From Nectonema munidae (lineage: Eukaryota > Nematomorpha > Nectonematoida > Nectonematidae): a DNA stretch of 64,000 nucleotides. Positions within the stretch are counted from its first letter, which is position 1; each line of letters opens with the position of its first letter. The stretch is from the NCBI GenBank assembly GCA_030549495.1, contig JAUIRK010000938.1:379001-443000 (forward strand), in the 5' to 3' direction. The translations under genes were made by a program, and so were the position numbers. This document shows positions 50,775-62,859 of the stretch, piece by piece. The notes beneath the pieces are model-generated. The model was given only the letters and a program-made list of their open reading frames with translations. It had not been told where the DNA came from and searched no databases.

Positions 50775-53270
50775 TCCCAAAAATTTCTTTTGTTTTTGGA
50801 AATTTGTTTCCAATAAATTATTTACGCTTTCTCTGTTTAGTTTAAAAAATTATTCCTTTTTTATAATTATATTTCTTTGTATATGATTAGATATATTATC
50901 ATTTGGGCATAATAATGATGTAAAAATTATATTGTTTTTCAAATGTAATGGATATTAATTATATTTCGGATAATCTCTAGAAATTGTATATCGGCAGGAA
51001 GTTTGATTATAAATAAAACTACTCTAATTTCTTTATACGTATTAACGTTTACTTCTTAGTAATTAGAGTCTAACACGTCTTTATCAAGATTCACAATCTT
51101 ATCAATAATTTTTTTCGTTAGAAACATGTCCATTCTCATTTTAGATTCAGAATTTATCATTAGATTTTGCTATGATAAATAAGTATTAGCATTGCTATAA
51201 ATGATAGATTAATAACGGGTTTAACTTTTAAAAAAATCAGGATAACAGATGAAAAGAAAGAGGCATATATACGATTCGAGAATGAAAATAAATATACCAC
51301 GTTTCCCATTTGGTAATTATAATTCAAGCAATTCAATATTCTGAAATAGAAGTTGAAATAAGTTTTTTAAACATTTGGGGGATAAAACAAGAAGATAATG
51401 GCTTTTGTAAATGGTATTGTGGAAAATAGTTTTCACTTCACTGCTTTTGACATTGAATTTATATTTATATTCGACTTTTGAGTAATATTTGATTAATAAA
51501 TATTTTGTACTTTATTGAAATTAAATACAATTAATAAAATTTATTATGTATTTGATAGATACATCCTCTATAATAAGTATAGGTAATTTATTTAAATTCA
51601 AAAATAGAGACAAAAATTTAAAGTATAATCAAGAAGAGAAAATCCTTACCTAAAAGTGAACGATATTGGAAGATATTCAAATGGGAATAAAATTTATTAG
51701 AGATTAAATAATCTACCGAAATACAAATATTAAGGAGGTTTAGTCAAAAATTTAGCATGTTACAGTTAAAAAATATAACAATAGTGATTCAACAAAATTC
51801 TTTTGTCAAATTTGTTATAAATTTATCTGCCTAGAGAACACACCAAGATTTAGACGTGAATCCATAAATCATTATAAGAAGAAGAAGAATTTATCTCACA
51901 GTCATACATCAAGAAACAACAAGAAAAATATTAAACATGTGTTGAAATATCACAGGATTTAGTTATAAGCTGTTGTAAAAAATGGAGCATTTTTTTTTAG
52001 AATGGCAAAAATAAGTTCCTAGGAACAGCTTAGATTCTGCCAACCATATTGCAAACAAAAATGAATTAGCAGCCTAAAAGATATTTTATTCTTTAATAAT
52101 TAATTTAAATAATTCTAGCTTGAAAACTAGAATTTTATTTCACTTAGATTAAACCAATAGCCAAAAATGGCCGTTAATTATTTTTCCATATTTTGATAAT
52201 ATAAAAATAATAAATTTATAATTTGAAATTTCTAAATTCATCGTTGAAAACAGATACCGTAAGAATTTTAAATTTAAGGTTAGAAAATTTTTTGTATTCC
52301 TTTATTTTCCTTCTTTACCTTTTTTTAAATTTATATCTTTCGTATTTATTTTATTTTCTTCCTTGATTTGGTTTTTACTTCATCATATGGAATTAGGCTG
52401 ATATTCGCATTGGAAACGAACCAAAATAATTAGTCCATTTTTTTTTATCAAAATCAATCAAACTTGAAAAATTGATTTATATTTGACATATCTCAAAAAG
52501 AACTTTTTATTGAAATAATTATATAACGTTTTTTACACATATACCCATTTTCAAGTATGCTGAATTCAGTGGTGATATTCATTTTTTATGAAAATCAATC
52601 AAACCTATCAAAAAATTAATTTATATATGACAGCTTATCTCAAAAAGATATTTTGCATAATATAATTCAATAATACTAAACGAAGAGATGGCTATAATAA
52701 CCGGATGTTTCCTATCGCATTTTATAAGCAATTTTTGTTCATACAAATTTCGATACCACAAAACGGCTGATAAATCCGTGATTCCTTTGAGCGTCTTCTA
52801 CTGTCTTGTAAGTTTTGTCGCCATATTGCATTTTGGAAAAGGCATTTGGCCATCAAAGCAGCGTTTTCTAGTTACTCTCATGAGCCATGCCTAATGACTC
52901 TACTTCAGCGTTTAAGCTCTTCTTTTTGTAGAAGTTGTAGCTAGTTTCTCGTTTTCCTAGCATTCATAAAGCCTAGCATTTTGACAGTTTGTTGATTGCG
53001 ATGAAAAGCATTACTCCGAAACGCAGAGTTTGCGTTAATAAGCGCAGGGTGTCAAACACTATTTCGGCATCATTGAGACTTGGAGATTTCGGGTTTGCCA
53101 TCTGTTGATATAAGATACAGGAAACTTACAAGCTAATCAACATATCCTGACTCTGACCTTTAAAATTTAAACTAAACGTCAACTTAAATGGTAGGAAAGG
53201 TTAATCAAAATCAAAATATAAAAGGAACTTTGGTTTACGGTATTTGTGAGCGCACCCTAACTCCTTACTC
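50775..53270. other. Intergenic DNA
   Basis: Very AT-rich to about 52.6 kb. A more mixed patch lies at 52,690-53,150. On its minus strand, a 'tatatcaacag' acceptor-like site directly precedes an ATG at about 53,104 with a roughly 43-codon frame (M-A-N-P-K-S-P-S-L-N-D-A-E). It may be the edge of an unknown gene; too little to call. Confidence 0.3.
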
Positions 53271-53274
53271 CATT

Positions 53275-53433
53275 TAGGGGTCATTCACAATTGATGTCAA
53301 CATTTATTTCCATAATTTTAAACCCCATTGTCAACTATTGACTATTTATTTAGTTTACAAATTCTTCATTTGGTAGCACCAAATTTTTCTACACCCCAGT
53401 CTTTGATTGACATCAATTGTGAATGACCCCCTA
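53275..53433. mobile_element. Short MITE, 159 bp, with perfect terminal repeats
   Basis: Left end 'taggggtcattcacaattga' continuing 'tgtcaa', and right end its exact reverse complement apart from one extra C. The whole element is an inverted-repeat pair around about 106 bp. Superfamily not assignable from the ends alone. Confidence 0.85.
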
Positions 53434-53434
53434 T

Positions 53435-55160
53435 CAATTTGGTACATTTTTTACATCAAATTGTGTGAGCAAAGAGGCAGCTTTCATTAAAATGCCATTA
53501 TATGTACAAAGCTCTTTTACTCTTTTTATCTCGAGTATAAACTTCCTATGATGAAATTGAGGAACAATAAAAAATTTGCTGATACCGATCAAACAAGAAA
53601 TCAAACTTCATCACTAGCGGATGCTATGGTGTGGTTAAATGATAAATAAGGTTGTTTCCTTGATATTTAGCAAGACATTCCTTTTTTTTGTGACATTCCA
53701 ACGCCATTTCTATTAAATTTTTTATATCTTTTCATAAAAATCCTATTTTCTGCTCTTTCTATAGGATTTAAAGCAATTTTTTTCGTATTTTGATAAAAAA
53801 AAATATTTTAGACGTTCTAGTCTCGTTAACTTATTTTTTGCGCAATAATTTTTGTAGCTTTGAAGTTTATTATTTAAAGTAAAAAATGCAGTAATCATTA
53901 ATTTCAAAACTATAACCTTTTTAAAATGTAATTATTGTTTGTACAGTTATTCTTGTTTTTAAATCCATATTATTCTGTTTTACGTCGTTTGGCGTGTTAT
54001 TAGAACTTGGGCGGGCAAATTACTATCTCTCCTGTTCGGCACTTGTTCTAGGTACGTCACATCGGTCAACTTTCGCATATGTTATCAACAACATTAAACA
54101 TATGCTCATCAAAAAACATATACAAAAGACCAATGGTTACAATTTTGTCTAATTCTAAAATTTTTGGAAATAATATTCATATCATCCTAATTGAAGCACG
54201 TTTTCCCTATTAGACTCTTGTAAGGCATAAAATCTTTTTTTTTAATTTTTATTATTTTTTAAAAAAAATTTTTTATGCAATTATTTTTTTGTATGTTTTA
54301 ACGATTTGTTTCAATTTAATTTAACTGACACAGTCGACTTTATAAATATATGAAAGTCTGCGTTTATAAATTCTTTTCATACAAATCGCCTATATTTCAT
54401 TTTAAATGAACTCTAACATAATTCAAAGCAAAGGATCTTTGGGTCACTGATGATCCAATATGCTTGAAAGTGTTAAGCAGGTTTTCTGAACCTTTTTGTC
54501 TAAACCCCCACTATCAAATAATAAATGCCTTTGTTTTTCAAATCGTAATTAAAATTCTTCTTTCCATTTGAGTTCAATGAACTCCTACTAAAAATATCTT
54601 ACAGCATTCCATATTACAAAAAGAAGCCCTCAACTCAGATTTGAGGTTATAAAAAATCGTCTTTAATTGAAATACTGACTATCTCATATTCCAATGCAAA
54701 AAGTAAGTTTTTGAAGAAATATTTGTTTATATACAATGCCTGACTATTTGATATTCCAGCTGAATTAAATCTGTGCAGTTTAGCTCTGAGACCATATTTT
54801 TCAAATTATTCTGGGGAATAGAGAGGAAGCAGACTTTTCACTTGTAATTACTCTAAAAAATTTTCTATCAATTTTTAAAAATTTTATGTAGAAATTTTTT
54901 TCGAGCAACACTTTTTTTAAGCCATTTTTTGAATTTTATTCATAAAAATGGGAATATACAAAAAGCTAAAATATCTGTACTGACTAACATTGCCAATTGA
55001 TGTGCGTCCTTGGTCTAAACTTTCCATTTCTTTTTTGAAATCTTTTTCTGAATTTCGCCTTCTTAATTACTCAATTCTATTTTCTTTCTTCTTATTTCAG
55101 TGTTTTTAGATTTTTGTGAAGTTTTTTTTATAGTGCAATTAAATAAAAGTGAAGTTTTTA
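53435..55160. other. Intergenic DNA upstream of snurportin
   Basis: No gene or repeat recognised. 'ttcttcttatttcag' at about 55,087-55,101 is a good acceptor and probably ends a 5' UTR intron of the snurportin gene. Confidence 0.4.
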
Positions 55161-55170
55161 TTATTTCTTG

Positions 55171-56193
55171 ATGGAGAATCTGATAGCAAATTTCAATCTA
55201 CTTGAAGGAGCTCAGACTTTTTCATCCACGAATTGCGAAGAAGAGCGGAAGAAAAGTTTCAAAGATCTTCACTATCCTCTCTCCCAAAATCAAAGAAGAT
55301 TGGTCGCGTTGCGTGAACAAAAAGCGCGCCAAAATGCCCTCAGGGAGGATATCCTTATGGCGTGTCGTCTGTCCCGTGAAAGAAATGTCCAATTCAACGG
55401 CACTGACACATCATCCCCTACTTCAACTGATAAAAAGGATAAATCCAATTCAAGCAAAGCGAGCAAAGGAAACGTAGAAAGTTGTTTGATGTTTACGGAA
55501 AGAATTTTGGAGAATCCGACTCAATTTTTGGAATTGTGGAGTTTTGTTCCGTGTCTACGCGGCAAACGAGTTGAAGTGCATGCTTGCAACGGTAAAACCA
55601 AGATATACAATAAAAATGGGTGTTTGTTATGGACGGGAAAAAGCTGTTTGCCAAATGGCGGCATTCAATCAGAACGCGCTAAAAGAACAGACCGTATTAT
55701 TCTGGATTGTTTGCTTGTTGGAGCTCTCTGCGATGCAAAACTATACATTCTCGATTGCATGAAGTGGAATAAGTTAGATGTGGCTAAGTGTGATGCCGTA
55801 TTCAGACACTTTTGGATTGCGAATAAAGTTGCTGAATTACACGTCAATCAAAGTGGGAGTGAAGGAATATCGACCTATCAGCTTAAAGTTCTTCCTTATT
55901 TACCTTGTTCTAAGTTGTGTAATCTTGATTGGTTAAAGTCAGAATTTACTGAAATTTGTCTGAATGATTCTAGCCTTTTTTCTGGTTTTGTCCTTTATCA
56001 CAATGATGGCATTTATCCTCTGCCTGAAGAAAGATCTGCCCTTGTCTTATGGAGTTATCCTCAAGATATTTTTCTAAATTTTCCTAATTATTCCTTTGAG
56101 ACTTCTTTGTGTGAATCACATCTCACGCAGGAAGCAATCCAATTTTACTTCCGTCATGAAAATGGAAGAGTTGTTAATAAAAAGTTTACCTGA
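55171..56193 (+). CDS. SNUPN: Snurportin-1 (m3G-cap snRNP import adaptor)
   Basis: A 340-residue intronless coding region; human snurportin-1 has 360. Residues 30-72 form the importin-beta-binding domain (L-S-Q-N-Q-R-R-L then E-Q-K-A-R-Q-N-A-L-R-E-D). Residues 105-300 match the cap-binding core: F-V-P-C-L-R-G-K-R (126-133), S-C-L-P-N-G-G, I-I-L-D-C, Y-I-L-D-C-M-K-W, F-R-H-F-W, and L-V-L-W-S-Y-P. Its W294 stands where human W276 stacks on the m3G cap (family knowledge). The protein carries capped U snRNPs into the nucleus with importin-beta. The linker 78-102 is Ser/Thr/Lys-rich and disordered-looking. ATG 55,171 is the only in-frame Met before the IBB. An 'aataaa' lies about 120 nt after the stop. 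Confidence 0.93.
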   Translation: MENLIANFNLLEGAQTFSSTNCEEERKKSFKDLHYPLSQNQRRLVALREQKARQNALREDILMACRLSRERNVQFNGTDTSSPTSTDKKDKSNSSKASKGNVESCLMFTERILENPTQFLELWSFVPCLRGKRVEVHACNGKTKIYNKNGCLLWTGKSCLPNGGIQSERAKRTDRIILDCLLVGALCDAKLYILDCMKWNKLDVAKCDAVFRHFWIANKVAELHVNQSGSEGISTYQLKVLPYLPCSKLCNLDWLKSEFTEICLNDSSLFSGFVLYHNDGIYPLPEERSALVLWSYPQDIFLNFPNYSFETSLCESHLTQEAIQFYFRHENGRVVNKKFT

Positions 56194-56519
56194 AATCCTT
56201 GCTTATTATATTTCAATTAATTGTAGTGTACCAAAATTAATAAAACACACGCAGTCTTTTATAACTATTCATGTGTTCATTTATCGCACAATTTAAGATT
56301 GGATGTGAATTGTTAATAAAATCTATATTTTTGAAGAGTATAAAATTATAGGGAGGCATCTTTTTATTATTGTATATATAAATATACTTTAAAACTTGTT
56401 CATAAAAATAAGGGGATGAAATATCTCTTTAAGTTTATAAAATTATAAAGGAAAAATTATAATAGTTCTGTCTCCATTTCAGCAAATAGTAGTAAATCGA
56501 AATTGAAAAATGTCCATTT

Positions 56520-56770
56520 TCTGTAAATAATACGATGATGGCTCAGAATTTTTCTTCTGATTCTTCAGGGGACTTTTCATGATGTTGTTCTGGGGATTTT
56601 CTTGAAGTTGTTCTGGGATATTTTTCTTATAGTTGTTCTAGGGATTTTTTCTTGACGTTCTTCAGATGATTTATCTTTAGGTTCTTTAGATGATTTATCT
56701 TGAGGTTCTTCAGATGATGAGGTGTTCTCCAGATGATTTATATTGGAGTTCTTTAACGGATTTATCTTGT
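56520..56770. repeat. Imperfect short tandem repeats (~27-30 bp)
   Basis: 'gttgttctggggattttctt' variants repeat about four times (56,583-56,655), followed by three 'ggttctt.agatgatttatc' units (to about 56,745). The minus strand stays open across it (S-S-E-E-P-Q-D-K-S-S-K-E-P-K-D-K), so a low-complexity coding use cannot be excluded, but I see no gene around it. Confidence 0.6.
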
Positions 56771-57281
56771 AGTAATGGGATTTTTCTTGTTCTTCAAGGC
56801 ACATTTTGCCGTCTCCAGGTTGTAAATTGTAGTTATGAAACATGTATTTTCATGTCCTATGTTGATGTAATTTCTGCCCAGTTTATAACAATTGCAACGA
56901 AAGTCTTATCAAGATTGCTCTCCTATATGGATGCAAGCAGCTGTGTATATCAACTTGCTTCTTTCTTCCTTGAATTCTGTGCATAAAAGCCGCCCGACCT
57001 TGTTCAATTGTTTCTGAAAAGAGAAGTTTTCTTATCTGGCAAAAATATAAATGTTTTAAAATAACCTTCCCTAAGTTGACATTATTTTGTTTCTGGACTA
57101 GAAAACGGATGTGATATTCATTGGCTTACAAAGCTAAATTGATTACTGTTTTTTTCTGAAGATCTGTGGTTTTCAAACAAGCATGTGATGCGTTCTTTAA
57201 AAATATAAAAATCTTGCATTATTTATAGAGAATTATTATCAACTTGAAAAATTCCATTTCTTTCTGCCTTTTAACTTTCAG

Positions 57282-57391
57282 GTGAACCTCTCCCGCCCTT
57301 CCTGCACTTTCATTTTACGGCATTTCTGAACGATCCTATCTTAATCTCTTCGTGTGTAGATGTTTCGTTAATGACGAGAAAATCACTCTAT
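57282..57391 (+). CDS. Candidate internal coding exon, gene unknown
   Basis: A 110-nt segment bounded by a strong acceptor ('cttttaactttcag') and a strong donor ('gtaagt'). Only one of its three frames is open: E-P-L-P-P-F-L-H-F-H-F-T-A-F-L-N-D ... M-T-R-K-S-L-Y, needing phase 1 before it and leaving phase 0. The mitoguardin exon at 59,715 needs phase 1 before it, so the two do not join directly. I do not recognise the peptide. Confidence 0.4.
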
Positions 57392-58591
57392 GTAAGTTTC
57401 ATTTTTTTCAGAAACATTTTAACGCGTTTAATCCCACATTGTCATCTTTAAATGATCCACAATCCATACTATATAATATTAAATGACACTATCTTTTTTG
57501 TCACAGAAGGAAAGATTGTGCAAAATTTTTGATTTTTTTTTTCATAATTTTTTTTTAGTAATTTTATAATTTTAACTAATCAAATTACGCTAGAATTAAA
57601 TCAATTTAATTTTGAAGATTCCTTGAATAGATTTTCACTATTCAAATGGACTTCGCCAAAATATCAGATTTCATTGGCTAAAATTTAATCAATTTCAAGC
57701 ATTCCCATATCTTTTTTAAAACAGATATTTTTACATAAATACAAACTCGTATTTGTATAAAATAAACATTTTGAGAACTTCTCTATCTAAGTGTTTCATG
57801 ATTAAGAGTTGGGGAACGTTTTTGACATTAGTTCTGTAAAACTAATTAACTGTTAGACCTGTCATAAAAAACAAAAATGTTCATGCTCTCGCATAGTATA
57901 TTGACAAAGCAATATCCACATTTGAGTAAACACAGCAAGGAGCTTCAGAAAGGCAAAATGTTTAATTTCTTATTTAACATTAATTGAGATATAATATTTA
58001 GATTTATCATACAGAAAATAGTAAAGAAAACCTCCGTCTCAGAAAACTGAGTCTCTCAAATGACTATATGGCTTGCGGAAAATTATTTATTTATTGGTTT
58101 TTTTTCAAGAAGAAGAATAAGTTTACTGAAGATTAAAAGGTTCACAAAACATACAATATGGATGATAACCTTTCAATTATAGCATAGCAAATTATTTACG
58201 TAGAAGAATGTGGAAATTTCATGGAAAGACTTAATAACCTCGTTTCTCTAAAAAGAACTTCACTTGATTGTCTTATTTTAGCATATTTTTATGCTTTTAA
58301 AAATTGTTTGCTTTACATGTGGTAGCAGTACTTCTCCTCCAGTTCATTTATGTGTGATGTATATTTGCTTTATATAATTTGCTTACATATATCCTTGTAT
58401 TTTTGTAGTTTTGTTCTATCACCGTTTCAATTTTTTTCCTTGTATAAAACATCTGTATATTTTTAATTGATTGTTTTCGTGATTTTGTATCAATTTGTGA
58501 TATTTCGTATGCTGTAACCCTCTGGCGTATTTTTGCAAGCACTCCTTCTGACCTTATGAAGTACTCACATTTGAATTCTTTTTCGTATTAA

Positions 58592-59078
58592 GGTCAGACT
58601 TTTTCACGCAATCTCGCGAAATCTAAGAAATTTGTCCCAAATTTTCAAGTGAATTTTTTTTTAGAGATTGAGAAACACTAGAAAGATTTTGAGGGATTGA
58701 ATCAAATTTTGGATTATAATTCAATTTTTAGAATTTAGGCTAAAACTTTAAAAGGAAAATTGAAAGAAGGATTAAGCAATCATGGGGCAAAGGTCAGGCT
58801 ACATTGGGGTGTTTTCATTGAGAAGGCACAATTGCGCCGCTTGTATCGAACTATGAGGAAAGCAGGCTTGATGCGGGATCGAACCCAAGACCTTGAGTTA
58901 TCGAAACCCAGTATCTAACCAGCCCTACTCACGCCCCCAAATTTAATAGATCACAAAAAATTGTAGGAGATTGTAAAGGATTGCGATAAATTCCGGAGAT
59001 TACGACAAAATTAAAGAGGATTTCGATAAATTTAAGGGGATTCTGAGAGATTGCGTAAAAAAGTCGCACTCGCTGTAT
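58592..59078. mobile_element. Terminal-inverted-repeat element interrupted by a SINE
   Basis: 'gtcagactttttcacgcaat' followed by 'ctcgcgaaat' (58,596-58,625) pairs with the reverse complement of 59,047-59,072, 'gcgacttttttacgcaatct'. Between them the DNA has scattered 'gattgcgataaa'-like repeats, plus a complete family-2 SINE at 58,800-58,938. Probably a MITE into which the SINE jumped. Confidence 0.55.
58800..58938 (-). mobile_element. tRNA-derived SINE, family 2, copy 3
   Basis: The reverse complement reads 'gggggcgtgagtagggctgg', 'ttagatactgggtttcgata', 'gggttcgatccc' (B box), 'gatacaagcggcgcaattgt', 'gccttctcaatgaaaacacc'. It matches the 19.85-kb copy throughout. Confidence 0.88.
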
Positions 59079-59690
59079 GATAGTTAATTCCTACTTATTC
59101 TTTGTATTCAAAGCTTTGTGCATAAATTTCCTTCTTCTTTGGATTGGGTTTGGATACACCTTTTTTTCTGTTCCAGGCCTCAAGTTGCTTATTGAGTACT
59201 TGAGAACCTGTTTTCTGAGAGGGAATTTGCGATTCAAAATTTTGTGAGTCTCAGTTTTCTGGCCACTATTATTCATATACCTTTGTACATTATTCACAAT
59301 TAATTACTTTACTCATAAATGTTGAAAACATTGCGATAAACCACTAGTTTTTTATTATTGTTTTGAAAAAAAGTCATAAATATATAAAATTGCACATCAT
59401 TTATTGCTAATATACCCAAATAATACAAAATTGTAATAAATGAAGTATTTTGTTAGTTTTTTTTTTAAATATTTGATGAAACTCTATAACTTGTATTTAC
59501 TAACTGACTTGCTACCAACAAAATTAGAATGCAAGATGGGCACTCCCGTAACTCTAACCCTAATAATAATTGCTTAAAGTTTCCCCTGATTTCATAGTCA
59601 AAATTCACCCTCAAGCAATATTAATGCATTTTTTAGCTCGATGTTATTGAAAACTCTTGATTTTCTTCTCACCACTAACGTGTTTCTCGC
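59079..59690. other. Intronic or intergenic DNA before mitoguardin
   Basis: A minus-strand frame of 68 codons (59,297-59,091, basic: L-R-K-Q-V-L-K-Y-S-I-S-N-L-R-P) is not recognised. Otherwise AT-rich without features. Confidence 0.35.
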
Positions 59691-59714
59691 TTATTCCATT
59701 GATTCTTCTTGAAG

Positions 59715-61309
59715 GTAATAACACGTGTTCACACATGCCCCAAGATTTCGAAGTTTACTTAGGTTTGGGGCGTTTAGCGATTCACCTCTTTAAAAAGATT
59801 TTCAACCACTACTATCAAAATTCCTTCCTCCTTGCCACTCACAAAAGTACAACAGACAACGACATTTCTCCTTCTTCCAAATCTCTTCCAACATTCGTTG
59901 TTGACGTTAGAGAATCTTCCCCCAAGAGAAATGAGCCTGCTTCTTTGGATGCAGTCAACTCAGCGATTTTATCAGAAGAGTGCAAGTTTAGTGCTGACTC
60001 TTTTCAAGAATCTCTTGAACACTTTGAAAAATGTGTTGAAAATTTTTTGGTAGCATTGAAGATGCTGGAAGCTCGCGTTGACTTTTCTATGCCTCAAAAA
60101 GGTGGTGCCGTTGGTGATCAAGCATCTTGTGATTTGATAAGGAGTGGAGTGAATGAAAAAATGGAGCTTGTTTCTTCAGAGATCAACTACTTCCGTTGCA
60201 CATATTTTCCAATTGATTCGGCGTTGCGGGAAAATGAGGGCTCGCATGTTACCTCCCTGAAAGTTCCTTTTGAAAGGCGAAATGATGTTCGCGCACGCTC
60301 GGAAACTCCTAAATTTGATGACCTCGGTAATAATTTGGAATTTCTCTCCATAAAATCCGATGTAGAGTCGATTTTTGAGGAGTTTTACTCCTGCTCTTCA
60401 GAATCTTCAGAGGAGGCAGATGAGATGGTGCAGTATGATGACGATTTGGGCTTGATTCTGGGTTTGAACCAATCAAATCATTTCATTATTCCCCTCCTAC
60501 CTCCCCTCCTTCACACTTCGCTTGAAGGCATTGAAGTCGTGAGAAAGGATCGCAGTGAGCTGCTGAATCTTTCTTCCAAAGAAGAGTACTTCATCAAAGT
60601 ACACTACTTAAGGAAAGCATGGTCTTTCATACTGGATCGGAGTCAGGATTCCATGGTTAAGCACTTGAACGCCATCATGCATAGCCTCTACTTAATTGCC
60701 AACTACGAAAGCCTATCCTTCATTGCGTATGAAACGAAGTTGGCGCGGTTGTTGACGTTTTTGGACGAAGCTAGAAGCGATGACTTCCGACATACCCAGA
60801 TCCACAATTTTTTTTCGCAGAACCACGTGTCCTGCATCTCCTTTTACGACTGCTTCATCGATAGAATGTTTTTGGATGCTCTGCCCTACCTTCAATCCCC
60901 ACCCGCCTTCATCACGAGCATTTGCCAGTCCTCTTGGTTGCCCCAATCCTTCAAGCAGAGCGCCATCCTTATTTCCCTGAGATCCGTGATCTCTGCTAAA
61001 AAATCCCTACTGCCACAATCCCACGATCTTAAGCACGAACAAAGATCTTCCTTCAACTACCTCCTCTATGACTTTTTTGAAGAAGTCGTTCTTGTCTTTG
61101 CTCTGGCGTACTACGCCAACCATCAAAGCCTGAAGAAAGCCTGTCACATCGTACTCACGTCTCTTCAAAGGGGTCTACATCAGACATTCGATCACCAAAT
61201 TCTCTCTTATGAAAGTGAGGCACACTTATTCTCTGCTCTCAACGAGCATATGCTTGGAGTGTTGCGTTCAATCGAACACGATATTGACGGTTTTATCATG
61301 AATGAATGA
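59715..61309 (+). CDS. MIGA: Mitoguardin (MIGA/FAM73 family), large 3' exon
   Basis: A branch-point-like 'ctaac' and pyrimidine tract end in AG at 59,713-59,714, then about 530 codons stay open to the stop at 61,309. The C-terminal 157 residues (from about 60,836) match mitoguardins: S-F-Y-D-C-F-I-D-R-M-F-L-D-A-L (family: FYDVVLDFILMDAF), S-P-P-A-F-I-T, S-S-W-L-P-Q-S-F-K-Q-S-A-I (NRWLS..FKETA), S-V-I-S-A-K-K-S-L-L (SVLKAKRR.L). An acidic stretch with E-E-F-Y-S-C-S-S (about 60,377) resembles the FFAT-like VAP-binding site of the family. Mitoguardins sit on mitochondria, contact ER and lipid droplets, and move lipids (family knowledge). The N-terminal membrane segments are absent here, so upstream exon(s) must exist; the first in-frame ATG is 59,735. 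An 'aataaa' lies about 170 nt past the stop. Confidence 0.82.
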
Positions 61310-62855
61310 ATATCTCTCTCTTCAATTAAACAATCAATTAATTGAGTTGACTCTTTCACATTCTTTCATTGATTATCAAAATATCTATCATCCCGGTATT
61401 CTTGCACCAGTGTATGTTTGTTGTTGTGTGATATGCTTTGTTTGTATGTAAGTATTCGTTATAAAAAACTGCCTTTACATACAAAATAAAATTGTACATT
61501 CTGTGTCGCTTTATTGGGTATCCGTGCAAATTCATCTATTGGCAAATTCTAAGGTTCGTAAAAACTCGGAAAAATTAAACTCTTCTTTTATTTGGATAAC
61601 TTAATGAGACTATAGTTATTCTCATATTTTTACATATTTAAAATGTCACCTGATTGTAAAATTTTGAAATTTAAAACGAAATTTATGCGTATCTAAATAT
61701 TATTATTTAAAAAATCAATGAAAAAATAAAATAATTTTGTAGGTTATGGTATCTAAAAGATAAAGTTCATATTTTTAATTTTATCTCTTAAAATAACCAT
61801 TAAAAAATTAAAAGCATATAATTTTTTCAGAAGCAAACGGAAAACAATCCTTAGTTACAAACAAACCATAAGGCTCTTTCTGCTTCAATTCAAATTTTAC
61901 GTTGTATTGAAAGAAGTGTCTCTTTTATAATTTTGATGAGCAGTTGATTCAAAATATTTAAATTCATTTTGAAAATCAAGTTTATCCTGCGCATATTTAA
62001 ATTTCCGGCCTAATTTTTTCATTTCAGTCAAAGATGATTTGTGGTTTATTTAGTTTTAAACATACGCTAACGTCTAACTAAGTTAATTTATCATCACACC
62101 ACTTTATAGCTAGTATGTTTTATATACTTTACATAATGTTCATTCATAAAATTTGTTTATTCAGATTCAGAATTAATAAATCACCTTATTATTAACAATT
62201 TGTTTTAATTGCGGATCTCAAACTCCTATATATAAAGCAAAACTTTGACTAACTAAAATGAAAGCAAATCAAAGGAGTTTTTACTTAAAAGAAAATTTTT
62301 GTTATTGAAGAGTTAGATTTTGACTTTTTTAATATGGGCACATTATCGGTCTAACTCATTATTTCAAGATGGTTTTTGTGTGCCTATGAGGCTTCTCTTA
62401 AATAAGGTTTTGAAAATAAAATAATATTTTAAAAATAAAGATTAATGATGGCACGATTTATCGTTAAATGAATTATAAATATGTTATATAGAATGAATGC
62501 TGATGGTATTTTAATAGTATGGAAAATGTTTTAACCTTCAATTAATTTCACGTAAAGTAAAATTATTAAAAAACATGACATCGTTTACGAAGCGTCTTTT
62601 TACCCAAACAAACAAAATTAAACTGAAATAAACTAAAATTTGTTATAATTAAATTGAATAAACTAATTTTAACCTTCAACTTTAGCCAAAGAAAGAAAAA
62701 AATAGAAAAAATAAAAATGAAGCTAAACAAAACAAATTGACTGAAAAAATTAAAAACAGAACATAAACTTGATTTTTCGAATTGAAAAATATATTTAGTT
62801 TTTTTTTGTATCAAGCTTTTCTTCTTCAGTTTTAAAAATGGAGTCAATTCAATTT
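61310..62855. other. AT-rich intergenic DNA
   Basis: No gene or repeat that I can support; open frames here (for example minus strand 62,865-62,566) are of low complexity, mainly K/F/N/S/L. Confidence 0.4.
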
Positions 62856-62859
62856 TTTT

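Noticed and set aside
56690-56986. 99-codon plus-strand frame after snurportin
   Set aside because: Its first third is a tandem-repeat region and the rest has no recognisable similarity or matching splice phase to neighbours.
57282-57391. Assignment of this exon to mitoguardin
   Set aside because: Its only open frame leaves in phase 0, while the mitoguardin exon needs phase 1.
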